Shown: positions 1-9,373, counted from the first letter of the stretch. The stretch is DNA of 37,899 bases from Rhodospirillales bacterium (GCA_017857825.1 JAFMCK010000003.1:1-37899), one strand, 5' to 3'. The notes: generated by a model not told the origin, from the letters alone. Made by a program: numbers and translations.

Positions 1-1
1 C

Positions 2-313
2 GCCATCCGCGAAATTTACGAAGAGACCGGCCTAGATGCAGCCGTAATCGGCCTCGTCGATGTGGTGGACTCCATCACCCACAGCGATGATGGACGGGTG
101 CAGTATCATTACACTTTAGTCGACGTGGTCGCCGAAGCCGATCCCTCATTTGATCCCGCAAGCGGCAGCGATGCGCAAGATGCTCGCTGGGTAGCACTAG
201 AAGATCTAACCGCTTTCAGCCTTTGGTCTGAGACCGAACGTATCATCCGCCTCGCACATGATATTTGGTCTGATCCGAACCACGCGGTGCGTACGCTCCG
301 GCAACGCAGCTAA
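2..313 (+). CDS. NUDIX hydrolase, 5'-truncated by window edge
   Basis: The open frame enters from the window edge and ends at TAA 311-313. Its first residues hold the end of a NUDIX box (REIYEETGL), the Mg-binding helix that hydrolyses nucleoside diphosphate-linked substrates. The rest (about 100 residues) fits the C-terminal half of small NUDIX enzymes such as ADP-ribose pyrophosphatase-like proteins, with a conserved 'ARWVALEDL' segment. The true start and substrate lie outside what can be seen. The next gene converges on it, with only 6 bp between the stops. The NUDIX assignment is fairly sure because of the box; the substrate is unknown. Confidence 0.8.
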   Translation, partial: AIREIYEETGLDAAVIGLVDVVDSITHSDDGRVQYHYTLVDVVAEADPSFDPASGSDAQDARWVALEDLTAFSLWSETERIIRLAHDIWSDPNHAVRTLRQRS

Positions 314-319
314 GCCAAA

Positions 320-1030
320 TTAGACAGCATCCTGCGACATCGCATGCAGCGCATCCATATTCAGTTGCGCCATCAGCGGCAGATGATCAGACAATTGCCG
401 CTCTCGAGTCACCGCATGGGCTGACTCTAACAACGCCCCCGGTCGTGCGATCATGCGATCCAGCGGAAATATGGGCAATTTAGCCGGAAACGTGCGCATC
501 ACGGGCGATGTTCCCTGTGCACTCGCCCCCAATAGGCGTCGCGCCAAACGGGGTGCCGGCAGCCATTCATTCATATCGCCCAACAACACAACCGGCATGC
601 TTGGATCAGCCATCGCGATGGACCGAATAATTTCAAACTGATAAGCCCGCTCGCGCCGCTTCAGCCCTAAGTGCGTCGCCAAAACCCGCAACATGCTGCC
701 GCCGATGTCCAACACGGCGTCGATCAGACGTCGGGGTTCGGCGTCGTTAAAACTGAGATCATGAATCTTATGTCGAACAACGGGGTATCGACTTAACAAC
801 ACTTGTCCGTACCACTGGCCACCGCTACCCATCGCCGGTGCGCTGACGCAATGTGGACCGACCACCGCATTCAGTTGCGCCACCAGGTCAATGTTCGTCT
901 GCCGAAGATCAATTTCCTGCAACGCTGCAACGGCAGGTGCCAAAGCGCCAAGTGCGTCCGCAATGCGATCTGGATCGTACACCCCATCGCCTCCGACGAA
1001 GCCATGCACATTCCAACTCAAGAATTTCAT
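320..1030 (-). CDS. Endonuclease/exonuclease/phosphatase (EEP) family protein, YbhP-like
   Basis: This is a 236-residue EEP-fold (DNase I/exonuclease III-like) hydrolase. The expected active-site landmarks are visible: LSWNVHG with Asn7, LQEID with Glu39, ATHLG with His120, LGDMNEW with Asp152/Asn154, and SDHLPL with Asp215/His216. No signal peptide is seen. The start at 1030 is chosen because its ATG overlaps the stop of the upstream VTT gene (ATGA, 1027-1030), which implies translational coupling. A longer frame to 1105 would run deep into that gene. EEP proteins of this type are often found beside phospholipase D/VTT membrane proteins, as here. The substrate (nucleic acid, phospholipid or inositol phosphate) cannot be told from sequence. 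Confidence 0.82.
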   Translation of the reverse strand: MKFLSWNVHGFVGGDGVYDPDRIADALGALAPAVAALQEIDLRQTNIDLVAQLNAVVGPHCVSAPAMGSGGQWYGQVLLSRYPVVRHKIHDLSFNDAEPRRLIDAVLDIGGSMLRVLATHLGLKRRERAYQFEIIRSIAMADPSMPVVLLGDMNEWLPAPRLARRLLGASAQGTSPVMRTFPAKLPIFPLDRMIARPGALLESAHAVTRERQLSDHLPLMAQLNMDALHAMSQDAV

Positions 1031-1527
1031 GCCATTCTTCGCGCACGCCGCCAAACCGAGATACGGCGGATCAACCGTTGCGCGGCAATCGACACGGCGA
1101 ACCAAAGCGTGATCGCCCCAACGACGAATGCAAGGTCGAGCGGCGTTGGGTTTTTCAGCAATTCAAATAACCGATTGCCGACCAACGTCATCGTCAAAAT
1201 GCCGGGCGCAAGACCGATCAATGTACCGATCGCGAACTCGGAGAATTTGATATGGCTGGCACCGGCGACCAAATTGATCAGCGTAAACGGTGCCACCGGC
1301 ACGATCCTGAGCGTCACCACCGTCAACACACCCTTACTCGCCAAGGACCGACTGATTTTATTTAAGCGTTTCCCCATCATCTGCCTGAGAAACGTGCGGC
1401 CCAACAACATACCCACCGCATAGTTTACAAACGCGCCCAGCAACGAGCCCGCGAATGCGATGATGAATGCGGAAAGCGGTGGGAACACAAAAGCCGTAGC
1501 CGCGATCATTGCCGTTATCGGAAACAC
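1027..1527 (-). CDS. VTT/TVP38-type membrane protein, probable stump of a PLD-VTT fusion
   Basis: This is a hydrophobic VTT (SNARE-associated/DedA-like) domain of about 167 residues. It contains the family landmarks LLGRTFLRQMMGKRLN, RIVPVAPF and NLVAGASHIKF. That version of the domain is, to my knowledge, the one usually found at the C-terminus of long phospholipase D-like proteins. Here nothing resembling PLD precedes it: 50 bp upstream is the stop of an unrelated secreted-protein gene. The start is uncertain. GTG at 1527 (GGAC about 7 nt upstream) or ATG at 1509 fit the domain boundary, while an open frame continuing to 1746 overlaps the neighbour by 170 bp and reads as non-protein-like sequence. 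It may be a functional short VTT protein or a decaying remnant. Confidence 0.65.
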   Translation of the reverse strand: MFPITAMIAATAFVFPPLSAFIIAFAGSLLGAFVNYAVGMLLGRTFLRQMMGKRLNKISRSLASKGVLTVVTLRIVPVAPFTLINLVAGASHIKFSEFAIGTLIGLAPGILTMTLVGNRLFELLKNPTPLDLAFVVGAITLWFAVSIAAQRLIRRISVWRRARRMA

Positions 1528-1576
1528 CGATCGTCCAGTTACACCTTCGCGACGTCCAAATTGCGTCGCGCCGACT

Positions 1577-2800
1577 TTAACCTTCGATTTTAAGGGAATT
1601 GAGCATCTGTTCGGCGACCGGGCGATAGGTATCAAACTGTTCAACCGGTGCGGTATAAGACCAAATGTGTGCGACTTCGCCATCGGGACGCGGCAACACC
1701 AATGCCCATTTGCGAAAACGTCGGCCATTGTGTTCGTAACTGGCAACGAACTGACGTCCAGCTAATATCAAGCCCCCCTTTGCATAGGTCACCGCTTTCT
1801 CGCCGACGATATCGACGGCAACAGCCTGCTGGGTCAGGGTGGTTTTTAAATCGTTGAACGCGGCGTCGGTCACCGCATCAGCGGTCGCGATCCCATGCGG
1901 CTTGACGTTCTGCACCGACACAATGGCGTCGTATGCTGGCGTGCCTTGCTTGCCACTGAACACGTTGGTGAATGCGCTGACTTTTTCGAGTTGCCATTCC
2001 ATCGGGTAGGAAACCCGATAGCCATACCCGCTTTCAGCAAATACCTGCATGTCTGCGGCCACGATATCGGGAATCTCTGACATAACCGGTGCAGGGCGCC
2101 CTGCAGGGGCCGCGGACGGGGTCGCTTCAGCACGCAGCGGTGCCGGCGCCGGCGTCGGGTTTTCAGCAATCGGTGTCGGCGCCTCGGCTGGGCGCTCGAT
2201 TGCGGCGGGGCGGAAGCTCGTCATCACCCAATCGAATTCGGTCTGTAACTGTTCGAAGTGGCTGGCGGGGGCGAAGAACATAAACACAAAGTCGGTTTTC
2301 TGGCCGCGCGCAATCACCACCTTGGTCCGGGTCGAACCCGCATCATAGGTGCCGACGATGGCCGGCAAACCGGCGATCACCGCATCACTTTGCGATGATT
2401 TGATGCTCCACGGCTTGCCTTCACCTAAATAACCAGCCTCAAGCTTGGAAAACATTTGTTCCGTCGTAATCGCCGGATTTGCGTCGCCCGTTTGCAGGTT
2501 GATGGCAAAACCCTTGCGCGATTGAATGGTGATTTGATCGCCACCCTCGCGCTCGACAAACCGTGCACCCGGCGGCGCGACCAACATATAGCCACGCTTC
2601 GGGTCTTGATACGCGACCGGTTTCGCGCTGGACATCGGGCCTTCACCCGGCATCGGCGCTTGTCCAGTCGATGCGACGGCATTCCGCTCCGGCACGCCAC
2701 CGGACAACAAGCCGATTGATCCCGTATTGTCGTCTGCAAACGCAGCGCCTGCGCTTAACAACAATCCCGCGCCCGCAAGGACGAATAATTTGGTGCGCAT
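1577..2800 (-). CDS. Secreted protein with two PsbP/DUF1795-like domains
   Basis: This is a 407-residue protein with a clear Sec signal peptide (MRTKLFVLAGAGLLLSAGAAFA, cleavage near residue 22), so it is exported. The start at 2800 has GGGAG eight bases upstream. Two similar globular units follow, about residues 60-190 ('GYMLVAPPGARFV' to 'DWVMTSFRP') and 255-405 ('GYRVSYPMEWQL' to 'AEQMLNSLKIE'). They are joined by a Pro/Ala-rich linker. Each starts with an aromatic G-Y-x-(L/V) strand and ends in a helix preceding 'SF/SLK', the pattern of Mog1/PsbP-like lipoprotein domains. No catalytic motif is seen. It lies 137 bp downstream of the antiporter gene and may be co-transcribed. Confidence 0.7.
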   Translation of the reverse strand: MRTKLFVLAGAGLLLSAGAAFADDNTGSIGLLSGGVPERNAVASTGQAPMPGEGPMSSAKPVAYQDPKRGYMLVAPPGARFVEREGGDQITIQSRKGFAINLQTGDANPAITTEQMFSKLEAGYLGEGKPWSIKSSQSDAVIAGLPAIVGTYDAGSTRTKVVIARGQKTDFVFMFFAPASHFEQLQTEFDWVMTSFRPAAIERPAEAPTPIAENPTPAPAPLRAEATPSAAPAGRPAPVMSEIPDIVAADMQVFAESGYGYRVSYPMEWQLEKVSAFTNVFSGKQGTPAYDAIVSVQNVKPHGIATADAVTDAAFNDLKTTLTQQAVAVDIVGEKAVTYAKGGLILAGRQFVASYEHNGRRFRKWALVLPRPDGEVAHIWSYTAPVEQFDTYRPVAEQMLNSLKIEG

Positions 2801-2899
2801 ACCCACGCTCCCCTTCCCGGCCGCATCCAAGGGTCCATGACGGCCCTCAAGCAGAGCGGCAATATCAGGGCCTATGATGGTTAAGTGTGGTTAAGATTC

Positions 2900-2928
2900 A
2901 GTGAATCACGGCTAAACCCGGATTCACT
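2900..2928 (-). terminator. Intergenic inverted repeat after the antiporter gene
   Basis: AGTGAATC (2900-2907) pairs perfectly with GATTCACT (2921-2928) around a 13-base loop. It lies 10 bp beyond the antiporter stop in the direction of transcription. No T-run follows, so it is a weak terminator or an RNA-processing/stability hairpin rather than a classical intrinsic terminator. Confidence 0.35.
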
Positions 2929-2937
2929 CGGTAACGA

Positions 2938-4611
2938 TTATTTCCGAAAACCACGCATTTTCGCATAGTTTTCCGCGCTTAAGTCTTCGAATAACGCGCG
3001 CCGGCGATCTTCGTCGACCCCCGCTGCCTCCAGCGCTGCGGCGCCCAGACGTAAGCTCGCCTCGACAACTTCGGGCATAGCGTGCTCGGCGCCGATCGCG
3101 GTCAGCGTATCGGCAACCTCCCAATCCCGTGCCCGCACGTGGACAGGGACGTGCGGGTATAAACGCCTGGCCGCACGTACCATGCCTTCGGCAGCTTTTG
3201 GGTCATCCAAGGTGACAACGATCAAGCGTGCATGCTCGGCACCGACGGTGCGCAGAATTTCCGGTCGGGACGCAATCCCGAACACCACATGATAGCCGCG
3301 CCGACGCGCCGAATTCACACAGTCGGCATCTGCGTCAATGGCGACGTAAGGCACCTCGGCGGCCGTCAACATATTCGCGACCGTCTCGCCGACACGACCG
3401 AAGCCCGCGATCAACACCGGGCGTTCACTGGCCGCGACATCATTATACACGGCATCAGGGGCCGTTGTATTGACGCGCGACGCCAAACGATTCCCAAGCC
3501 AAACCATCAGCGGCGTTGCCGCCATCGACAGCACGATCACCGCGATCAACGGGCCCAACAATTCATCTGGCAGAATGCCATGCACGGCAGCCAAGGTGAA
3601 CAGCACAAAGCCGAACTCACCCGCTTGCGAAAGCAAAAAACCGGAACGTATACCGACATCAAGCGGCATACCCCATAATCTCGATAGGCCGACAATGATC
3701 ACCGTTTTGAGGACGAGCAGCAACGCCGTACCGCCCAGCACCAAGCCGGCATTTTCAAGCACCGGCTCAGGGTTCAAGCTCATCCCGACACTCATGAAAA
3801 ACAGCCCGAGCAACAAGCCGCGAAATGGCAGCATGTCGGCTTCGATCTGATGACGGTATTGGGAATCCGCGAGCAAAACGCCGGCGATAAACGCCCCCAT
3901 CGCCAGCGACAAGCCGACGTAATCCATAACCCAGGCAAACCCCAGCACCAGCAACAACGCCATCGCGACAAACGTGTCATTATTGCCGATTTTGGCGATG
4001 ACATGCATCACTGGGCCAATCGCAAAGCGCCCGATCAGCAGTACGCCGGCGATGATCGCGACCGCCTGCAGCACAGCAAGCCCCATCGACGCCGTCACGG
4101 TAATTTCGCTCAGTGCCATCAACGGCAACAACACCAGCAGCGGCACCACGGCAAGGTCTTGGAACAACAGAATCGCAAAGCTGTTGCGGCCATAATGGCT
4201 TGTCATCTCGTTACGATCAGACAGCAACTGCACACCAAACGCGGTCGACGACAGCGCCAATCCGAAGCCGACCACCAACGCGGTCTGATACGACAGTGCC
4301 AAAGCCCAGTGCGTCAATGCCGCCAACGCGATCCCACTCAACACTACCTGTAGACCACCCAGCCCAAACACCAGGTGGCGCATCACCAAAAGCCGCTGCG
4401 GTTTCATCTCGATCCCGATCATAAACAGCAAAAACACCACACCGAATTCACCGATATGGCGCATGTTTTCTGCATCCGAGATCAGACCAAGGCCGAACGG
4501 CCCAATTAGCGCTCCGGCAGCCAAATATCCCAATACAGAGCCCAGACCAAGACGTGTCGATATCAAAACCGCCAACACGGCAGCCGCCAAAAGGCTCAAG
4601 ATTTCGACCAT
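2938..4611 (-). CDS. Kef-type monovalent cation:proton antiporter (CPA2) with RCK domain
   Basis: This 557-residue inner-membrane protein has about twelve membrane helices (residues 1-375), followed by a cytosolic Rossmann-type RCK/TrkA-N domain. The domain is marked by VLIAGFGRVGETVA near residue 398 with an acidic 'AIDAD' strand end. This matches YbaL/KefB-like K+(Na+)/H+ antiporters, which exchange cations for protons and are gated by nucleotide binding to the RCK domain. Conserved membrane motifs include 'GYLAAGALIGPFGLG' and 'LLFMIGIEMKP'. The ATG at 4611 has GGGG seven bases upstream. It starts 13 bp after the AsmA gene stop, so the two are surely one transcript. Length is normal for the family; ion specificity is not readable. 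Confidence 0.9.
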   Translation of the reverse strand: MVEILSLLAAAVLAVLISTRLGLGSVLGYLAAGALIGPFGLGLISDAENMRHIGEFGVVFLLFMIGIEMKPQRLLVMRHLVFGLGGLQVVLSGIALAALTHWALALSYQTALVVGFGLALSSTAFGVQLLSDRNEMTSHYGRNSFAILLFQDLAVVPLLVLLPLMALSEITVTASMGLAVLQAVAIIAGVLLIGRFAIGPVMHVIAKIGNNDTFVAMALLLVLGFAWVMDYVGLSLAMGAFIAGVLLADSQYRHQIEADMLPFRGLLLGLFFMSVGMSLNPEPVLENAGLVLGGTALLLVLKTVIIVGLSRLWGMPLDVGIRSGFLLSQAGEFGFVLFTLAAVHGILPDELLGPLIAVIVLSMAATPLMVWLGNRLASRVNTTAPDAVYNDVAASERPVLIAGFGRVGETVANMLTAAEVPYVAIDADADCVNSARRRGYHVVFGIASRPEILRTVGAEHARLIVVTLDDPKAAEGMVRAARRLYPHVPVHVRARDWEVADTLTAIGAEHAMPEVVEASLRLGAAALEAAGVDEDRRRALFEDLSAENYAKMRGFRK

Positions 4612-4624
4612 AAATATACCCCGT

Positions 4625-6433
4625 TTAGTTGATCGCTTCGACCGTAACCTGAAGCGCTGGACCGGAAACGCGGAACCGTTTTAGAGGACCGCCATCGCCC
4701 CCAAGGCGACCGATATTCACGTCGACCGTCCAGTCGGCAAGATCAACTTGCCCTTTGCCGACCAAGCTGAGGCCCGGTGCACGCAAAATCAAATCATCAC
4801 TGACCGCGATCCCTTGGGCGATCCGAAAGCGCCCGTCCAAGGTTTGGAACGCAATCATTTCACCTTGTTCCGGTGCCAGACCGACGACCAAATCAGGCAT
4901 CGTCAACACACCGCTACGGACGATTAATTCGGCATTGCCGGTCAATGCCTGCATCAGTTCATGCTCGTTCCCGCCAACGGAAAACAGTTTTACCTCAAGC
5001 GAGGCCTGCCCGCTGAGCGGCGGCAAAGAATCAGCACTGCCAACTGCTAAAAACGGTCCAAGTTCGACATCAATCGCACGCAGTGTGCCGTTGAGCGCAC
5101 GCATACCTTCGGAATTATCAAGTATCACGTTGCCACGTAAGACACCGCCATAAGCGACGCTTTCATTCAGCAACAGTTCCATACGGTTGGTACCAGAAAT
5201 TCTGCTCAACACGGCATTGCCTGAACCGATCTCGACATCACGCCACAACAGACGCCGCCAGCTAAGCTCCATGCGTCCAGCTGGAATACCTGCCGTTATC
5301 CATGCCGGCTGCCTGTCACTGTTGGCCGAGTCATCGGCGATACCACCAAGGTCGAGCGTCTGAGCACGAATGCGACCATCAATGATCGCGGCCCCTTGAT
5401 CATCACGCGTGATCTGCACGTCACCGGCGAGCTGTGTTTCACCAACATTGAGTTGCAGCGCGGACAGTTCAGCACCGCCCTCAATGACAGAAATCTTCGT
5501 TGTAAATTTTAGCGCACTGCCCGATCTCGCAGGTAACATTGGCCCCAACCAAGCGTTCAACGCCGACATATCGTCGGCATCAATCCGCAGATCACCCTCG
5601 CCCAACAGGCTTTGACGCAATGATAAAGCACCTTCAAAGTCAGCGCTGAACAGCGCCGCGCGCGCACTCGCGCGCACCGGCCAACGATTGCCGGCAACCA
5701 AAAGCTGCGGGTCCGCACCTGAAGCTCGAACCGAAACAGACTGCCCGTTCAACATGCCCGCCCCTTCAAAGGCAATGGCGTCGACGGCTTCATCTCCGCC
5801 TGGGGTAACATCGGTCAGCGTGAAGTTCTCAAGGGTTATCTGTTGCCCGCCACCGGCGCGTTCAAACTGCACGCCCGCGTTTTCAATGCGCAGGCTCTGC
5901 AGAGTCATATCGCGCCACCAACCCCAGTTTCGGTTGAAGTCGCTGCCCATTTCAGCGTCATTCGCCATGCTGTGACCAATCTGCACACGCACATCAGGGC
6001 TTTGCAGATAAATGCTTTCGACATCGACGCTGCCGGTCAGGATACCAAGGGTGCTTAGCTCAAGTTCAAGGCGCGCGGCGGATGCCTGCACGGTGGCTTG
6101 GTCAGCTGACGTTCCCGATATATTCTCTACGATCAGCCGCATCGAAGGCAAAATACGAAAGCTATGGTCACCTTGAATGCTGACTTCGAGGCCCGTCAGA
6201 TCACGGATCACACGTTCCGCGGCGTTGATGGTCATCGACGCCGGCAACAACATCGACGCCACTAATAACAGCAAAATTAATGTCAGCACACAGCCGGCAA
6301 CGACAATGCCAAAGCGCGCCAAGACTGGAAACCGTGATGTCGGACCATCGGCTTTAACCGTCCAGGCATCTTCGTCCGCGCCGGGTTGAAAGCCGACATC
6401 ATCGTCGTCGGTAAGTTCAGTCTGTGTGCGCAC
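4625..6433 (-). CDS. AsmA family protein
   Basis: This is a 602-residue protein with a short acidic cytosolic N-terminus and one membrane helix at about residues 40-65. A long beta-rich periplasmic part follows, typical of AsmA: 'AAERVIRDLTGLEVSIQGDHSF' after the helix, and a C-terminal 'LTGNAELIVRSGVLTMPDL' segment. AsmA-like proteins are thought to act in lipid transport or outer-membrane homeostasis. The start is GTG at 6433; no ATG is available before the helix. Its first 17 bp overlap the end of the GGDEF-EAL gene, so translation is probably coupled. No strong ribosome site is visible, which fits coupling. Confidence 0.82.
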   Translation of the reverse strand: MRTQTELTDDDDVGFQPGADEDAWTVKADGPTSRFPVLARFGIVVAGCVLTLILLLLVASMLLPASMTINAAERVIRDLTGLEVSIQGDHSFRILPSMRLIVENISGTSADQATVQASAARLELELSTLGILTGSVDVESIYLQSPDVRVQIGHSMANDAEMGSDFNRNWGWWRDMTLQSLRIENAGVQFERAGGGQQITLENFTLTDVTPGGDEAVDAIAFEGAGMLNGQSVSVRASGADPQLLVAGNRWPVRASARAALFSADFEGALSLRQSLLGEGDLRIDADDMSALNAWLGPMLPARSGSALKFTTKISVIEGGAELSALQLNVGETQLAGDVQITRDDQGAAIIDGRIRAQTLDLGGIADDSANSDRQPAWITAGIPAGRMELSWRRLLWRDVEIGSGNAVLSRISGTNRMELLLNESVAYGGVLRGNVILDNSEGMRALNGTLRAIDVELGPFLAVGSADSLPPLSGQASLEVKLFSVGGNEHELMQALTGNAELIVRSGVLTMPDLVVGLAPEQGEMIAFQTLDGRFRIAQGIAVSDDLILRAPGLSLVGKGQVDLADWTVDVNIGRLGGDGGPLKRFRVSGPALQVTVEAIN

Positions 6434-8210
6434 GAAAAAACTCGGTCAAGGCATCACCTGGGACCGGCCTGCTCAAAAGATATCCTTGGACCTGATCGCA
6501 GCCATACTCTTTTAACAACGCCAACTGAGCTTCCGTCTCTACGCCTTCAGCAACGACTTGGCGGCGTAGTGTTTTGCCCATATTGATGATCGTGCGAATG
6601 ATCTCAGCGTCGTCGCTTTTGGACGTAATTTCCGCAACAAATGCCTGATCAATCTTAATGGTGTCGATGGGAAAGCGTTTCAGATAACTCAGCGACGAAT
6701 ACCCGGTGCCAAAGTCGTCCATGGCGACGTGGATACCCATGTCATGCAACACATTGAGTGATGAAATCGCAGACTCGGTATCCGACATCAGCATGCTTTC
6801 GGTAATTTCAATCTCCAGCCATTCCGGACTCATGTTGGATTCTTGAAGGATGTCCTGCAGCACTGAAACAAACGACATTTCTCGGAGTTGGCGAGCAGAT
6901 AAATTAACCGCCATGCGTTTCTGTCCGAGCCCTGCGTCGACCCATTTTTGATGCTGCGCACAGGCGATTTGTATTGCCCAAGCGCCGACCTCGACCACCA
7001 TGCCGGTTTCTTCTAGAACCGGGATGAATCGTGCAGGCGACACCATGCCGAGATCCGGCGAGTCCCAGCGCATCAACGCTTCCACACCCTCAAAATTACC
7101 TGAACGCAAACTCAACTTCGGCTGATAATAAAGATCGAACTCTTTACGCTCGAGCGCCTTAATCAGACCGTTCTTGATGCTCAACCGTTCGACCACCTGC
7201 TCATTCAAGTCAGCGGTAAAGAACTGATAGTTTGCCTTGCCCAGTTCCTTCGCACGGTACATGGCGGCGTCGGCATTTTTTAACAAGTCACCGGACAATT
7301 TTGCATCATCTGGAAAAATCGTGATGCCGATGCTACCAGAAACAAACGACTCCGTGCCGTCCAATACAAACGGCGCGGTCAGTGCATCCAAAATACGCTG
7401 CGCGACCACGGGTGCGTCGCGCGCGTCGTGAAGGTTTGGCATAATCACGGTAAACTCATCCCCGCCAAGCCGAGCCACCGTATCACCACCCCGCGTGCAC
7501 GACGCGATGCGCCTTCCGGCTTCGTTTAACAGATCATCACCTTTGTCATGACCTAAAGTGTCGTTGACCAATTTGAAGCCATCCAAATCAATGAATAAAA
7601 GCGCAAGCTTGCTATCGGCACGCGCCATCGCTGCCAACGACTGCTCTAAGCGGTCCACAAACAACGCACGATTGGGCAACCCGGTCAGTGTATCGAAGTT
7701 GGCTTGATAGCGGATGTGTTCTTCATCTTTTTTACGCTGCGTGACATCGCTGATGATGGCGCCGTATTGGCTCAAACGACCAGTTTGATCGATAATGCTG
7801 GTTATCGAGATATGAATCGCAAACTTTTCGCCGCAGTCCGATTTGCCCCACAATTCGGACTCCCAAGCACCATTCAACCGCATTGATTTTTGTGCCGCAT
7901 CGTAGACTTCGGGATACTCCTTGATCAGGTCTTCAAACGGCGGACGTTTGCCTAAAATCTCTTCTTCAGATTTCCCCGAGATTGCACAATATGCATCGTT
8001 GACTGAGGTCACACAAAAGTCCGCATCCATGATGACGACACCGATCGACAGGTGACGAATGACTTCGACCAGCAGACGCAGTTGTCCCTCGGCTTCACGC
8101 TGTTGCATGAGGGCCTGACTCAAAGCATCTGTCTTCTCGGCCAGCAGCCGTTCGAGTTGATTTAGCTCAACAATTGACGGCGTCGCCTCCGATGTCGAAT
8201 TCGAACGCAT
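6417..8210 (-). CDS. PAS-GGDEF-EAL c-di-GMP signalling protein
   Basis: This is a cytosolic 597-residue protein with an N-terminal coiled coil (about 15-50), a PAS domain (about 45-155, ending 'SDVTQRKKDE'), a GGDEF domain and an EAL domain. The GGDEF motif is intact at about 249-253. An inhibitory-site RGGD sits exactly five residues before it, so diguanylate cyclase activity with product feedback is plausible. The EAL half keeps the metal and catalytic set: EAL (377), NLSARQL, EITES, DDFGTGYSSL, KID, VVAEGVE and QGYLL. It may therefore also degrade c-di-GMP. ATG 8210 has GGGA eight bases upstream; GTG 8231 is an alternative without such a site. It heads a run with AsmA and the antiporter. 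Confidence 0.92.
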   Translation of the reverse strand: MRSNSTSEATPSIVELNQLERLLAEKTDALSQALMQQREAEGQLRLLVEVIRHLSIGVVIMDADFCVTSVNDAYCAISGKSEEEILGKRPPFEDLIKEYPEVYDAAQKSMRLNGAWESELWGKSDCGEKFAIHISITSIIDQTGRLSQYGAIISDVTQRKKDEEHIRYQANFDTLTGLPNRALFVDRLEQSLAAMARADSKLALLFIDLDGFKLVNDTLGHDKGDDLLNEAGRRIASCTRGGDTVARLGGDEFTVIMPNLHDARDAPVVAQRILDALTAPFVLDGTESFVSGSIGITIFPDDAKLSGDLLKNADAAMYRAKELGKANYQFFTADLNEQVVERLSIKNGLIKALERKEFDLYYQPKLSLRSGNFEGVEALMRWDSPDLGMVSPARFIPVLEETGMVVEVGAWAIQIACAQHQKWVDAGLGQKRMAVNLSARQLREMSFVSVLQDILQESNMSPEWLEIEITESMLMSDTESAISSLNVLHDMGIHVAMDDFGTGYSSLSYLKRFPIDTIKIDQAFVAEITSKSDDAEIIRTIINMGKTLRRQVVAEGVETEAQLALLKEYGCDQVQGYLLSRPVPGDALTEFFRAHTD

Positions 8211-8359
8211 TCGCGTTTTCCCATTGATCACGCAGTTAACTTATGGCCATTCAACCATATTTACGCCTAAAAGAGATGGATAAATCGTAAACGGGGTATT
8301 TCATCTACGTGGATCTTACGCATTGAAGTTGCGAATCACTCATGCACATGCAGGCATCG

Positions 8360-8388
8360 TTGACATTTTCGCAAGTGTGGCCTAGAAG
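8360..8388 (+). promoter_or_regulatory. Candidate sigma-70 promoter for the TSUP operon
   Basis: TTGACA at 8360-8365 is a consensus -35 box. After 17 bases TAGAAG (8383-8388) matches four of six -10 positions. Transcription would start near 8395, giving a leader of about 65 bases before the ATG at 8460. The 8211-8459 gap otherwise holds nothing recognised. Confidence 0.45.
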
Positions 8389-8459
8389 CTTGAACACGTT
8401 ATATCTTTTTGCTTGCACGCAGTTTTCAGCGTGGCTGCCCGGTCGGAGCTGCCGCCCAC

Positions 8460-9371
8460 ATGCAGATTTATCTACCGATCGCCGAAATGTCGGTGAACAT
8501 CTTTCTCATTTTGGGAATGGGTGGCGGCGTCGGTTTTTTGTCCGGGCTGTTTGGCGTTGGCGGCGGATTTCTCATGACCCCCCTGCTCATCTTCATCGGT
8601 ATTCCCCCTGCTGTCGCGGTCGCGACTGAAGCAAACCAGATCGTCGCCAGTTCGGTCTCAGGCGTGCTCGCCCATTGGCGGCGCGGCAACGTCGACTTGA
8701 AAATGGGCGTTTTGCTGCTGATCGGCGGTGTGATCGGCTCGACCTTCGGGGTTTGGCTCTTCACGTTCTTAAAGGGCCTTGGCCAGATCGACTTAGTGAT
8801 CAAACTGTCTTACGTGGTGTTCTTGGGCGTAATTGGCAGCTTAATGCTCATTGAAAGCCTGAACGCTATTCGCCAACGCAAAAAGCGCAAACCCAAGCGC
8901 TCGCATTCTCATAACTGGATGCACGGCTTGCCGTTCAAAATGCGGTTCCGCAAATCCAGACTTTATATCAGCGCCGTACCACCAATCTTGATCGGCATAT
9001 TCGTCGGCATTCTATCGGCGATTATGGGGGTTGGCGGTGGTTTTGTGATGGTACCGGCGATGATTTATCTGCTCGGCATGCCGACCGCCGTCGTCGTCGG
9101 CACATCGCTTTTTCAAATCATCTTCGTGACCGCAAACGTAACGGTGCTACAATCGGTATCAAACCAAACCGTCGACATCGTGCTGGCGTTATTACTATTA
9201 ATCGGCGGAGTCATCGGTGCGCAGATCGGTGCGCGCTTCGGCAGCCGCATGCAAGGTGAGCATTTGCGCAGCCTGCTGGCGCTGATCGTGATTATGGTGT
9301 GCTTAAAACTGACCTTTGATCTGGTGGTCACGCCAAGTGATATCTACAGCATCGGCACAGGAGGCCATTGA
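8460..9371 (+). CDS. TSUP (TauE/SafE) family anion exporter, copy 1
   Basis: This is a 303-residue inner-membrane protein with about eight helices in two pseudo-repeats. Each repeat carries the TSUP signature: [15 protein letters not shown] near residue 30 and [15 protein letters not shown] near residue 190. A basic cytosolic loop (RQRKKRKPKR) separates the halves. TSUP proteins move sulfite, sulfoacetate, thiosulfate or other small organic or sulfur anions. The ATG at 8460 is preferred to an upstream ATG (8409) because it aligns exactly with the start of the second copy at 10729. The gene ends 2 bp before the next start. Roughly two thirds of residues match copy 2 by eye. Confidence 0.9.
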   Translation: MQIYLPIAEMSVNIFLILGMGGGVGFLSGLFGVGGGFLMTPLLIFIGIPPAVAVATEANQIVASSVSGVLAHWRRGNVDLKMGVLLLIGGVIGSTFGVWLFTFLKGLGQIDLVIKLSYVVFLGVIGSLMLIESLNAIRQRKKRKPKRSHSHNWMHGLPFKMRFRKSRLYISAVPPILIGIFVGILSAIMGVGGGFVMVPAMIYLLGMPTAVVVGTSLFQIIFVTANVTVLQSVSNQTVDIVLALLLLIGGVIGAQIGARFGSRMQGEHLRSLLALIVIMVCLKLTFDLVVTPSDIYSIGTGGH

Positions 9372-9373
9372 TC

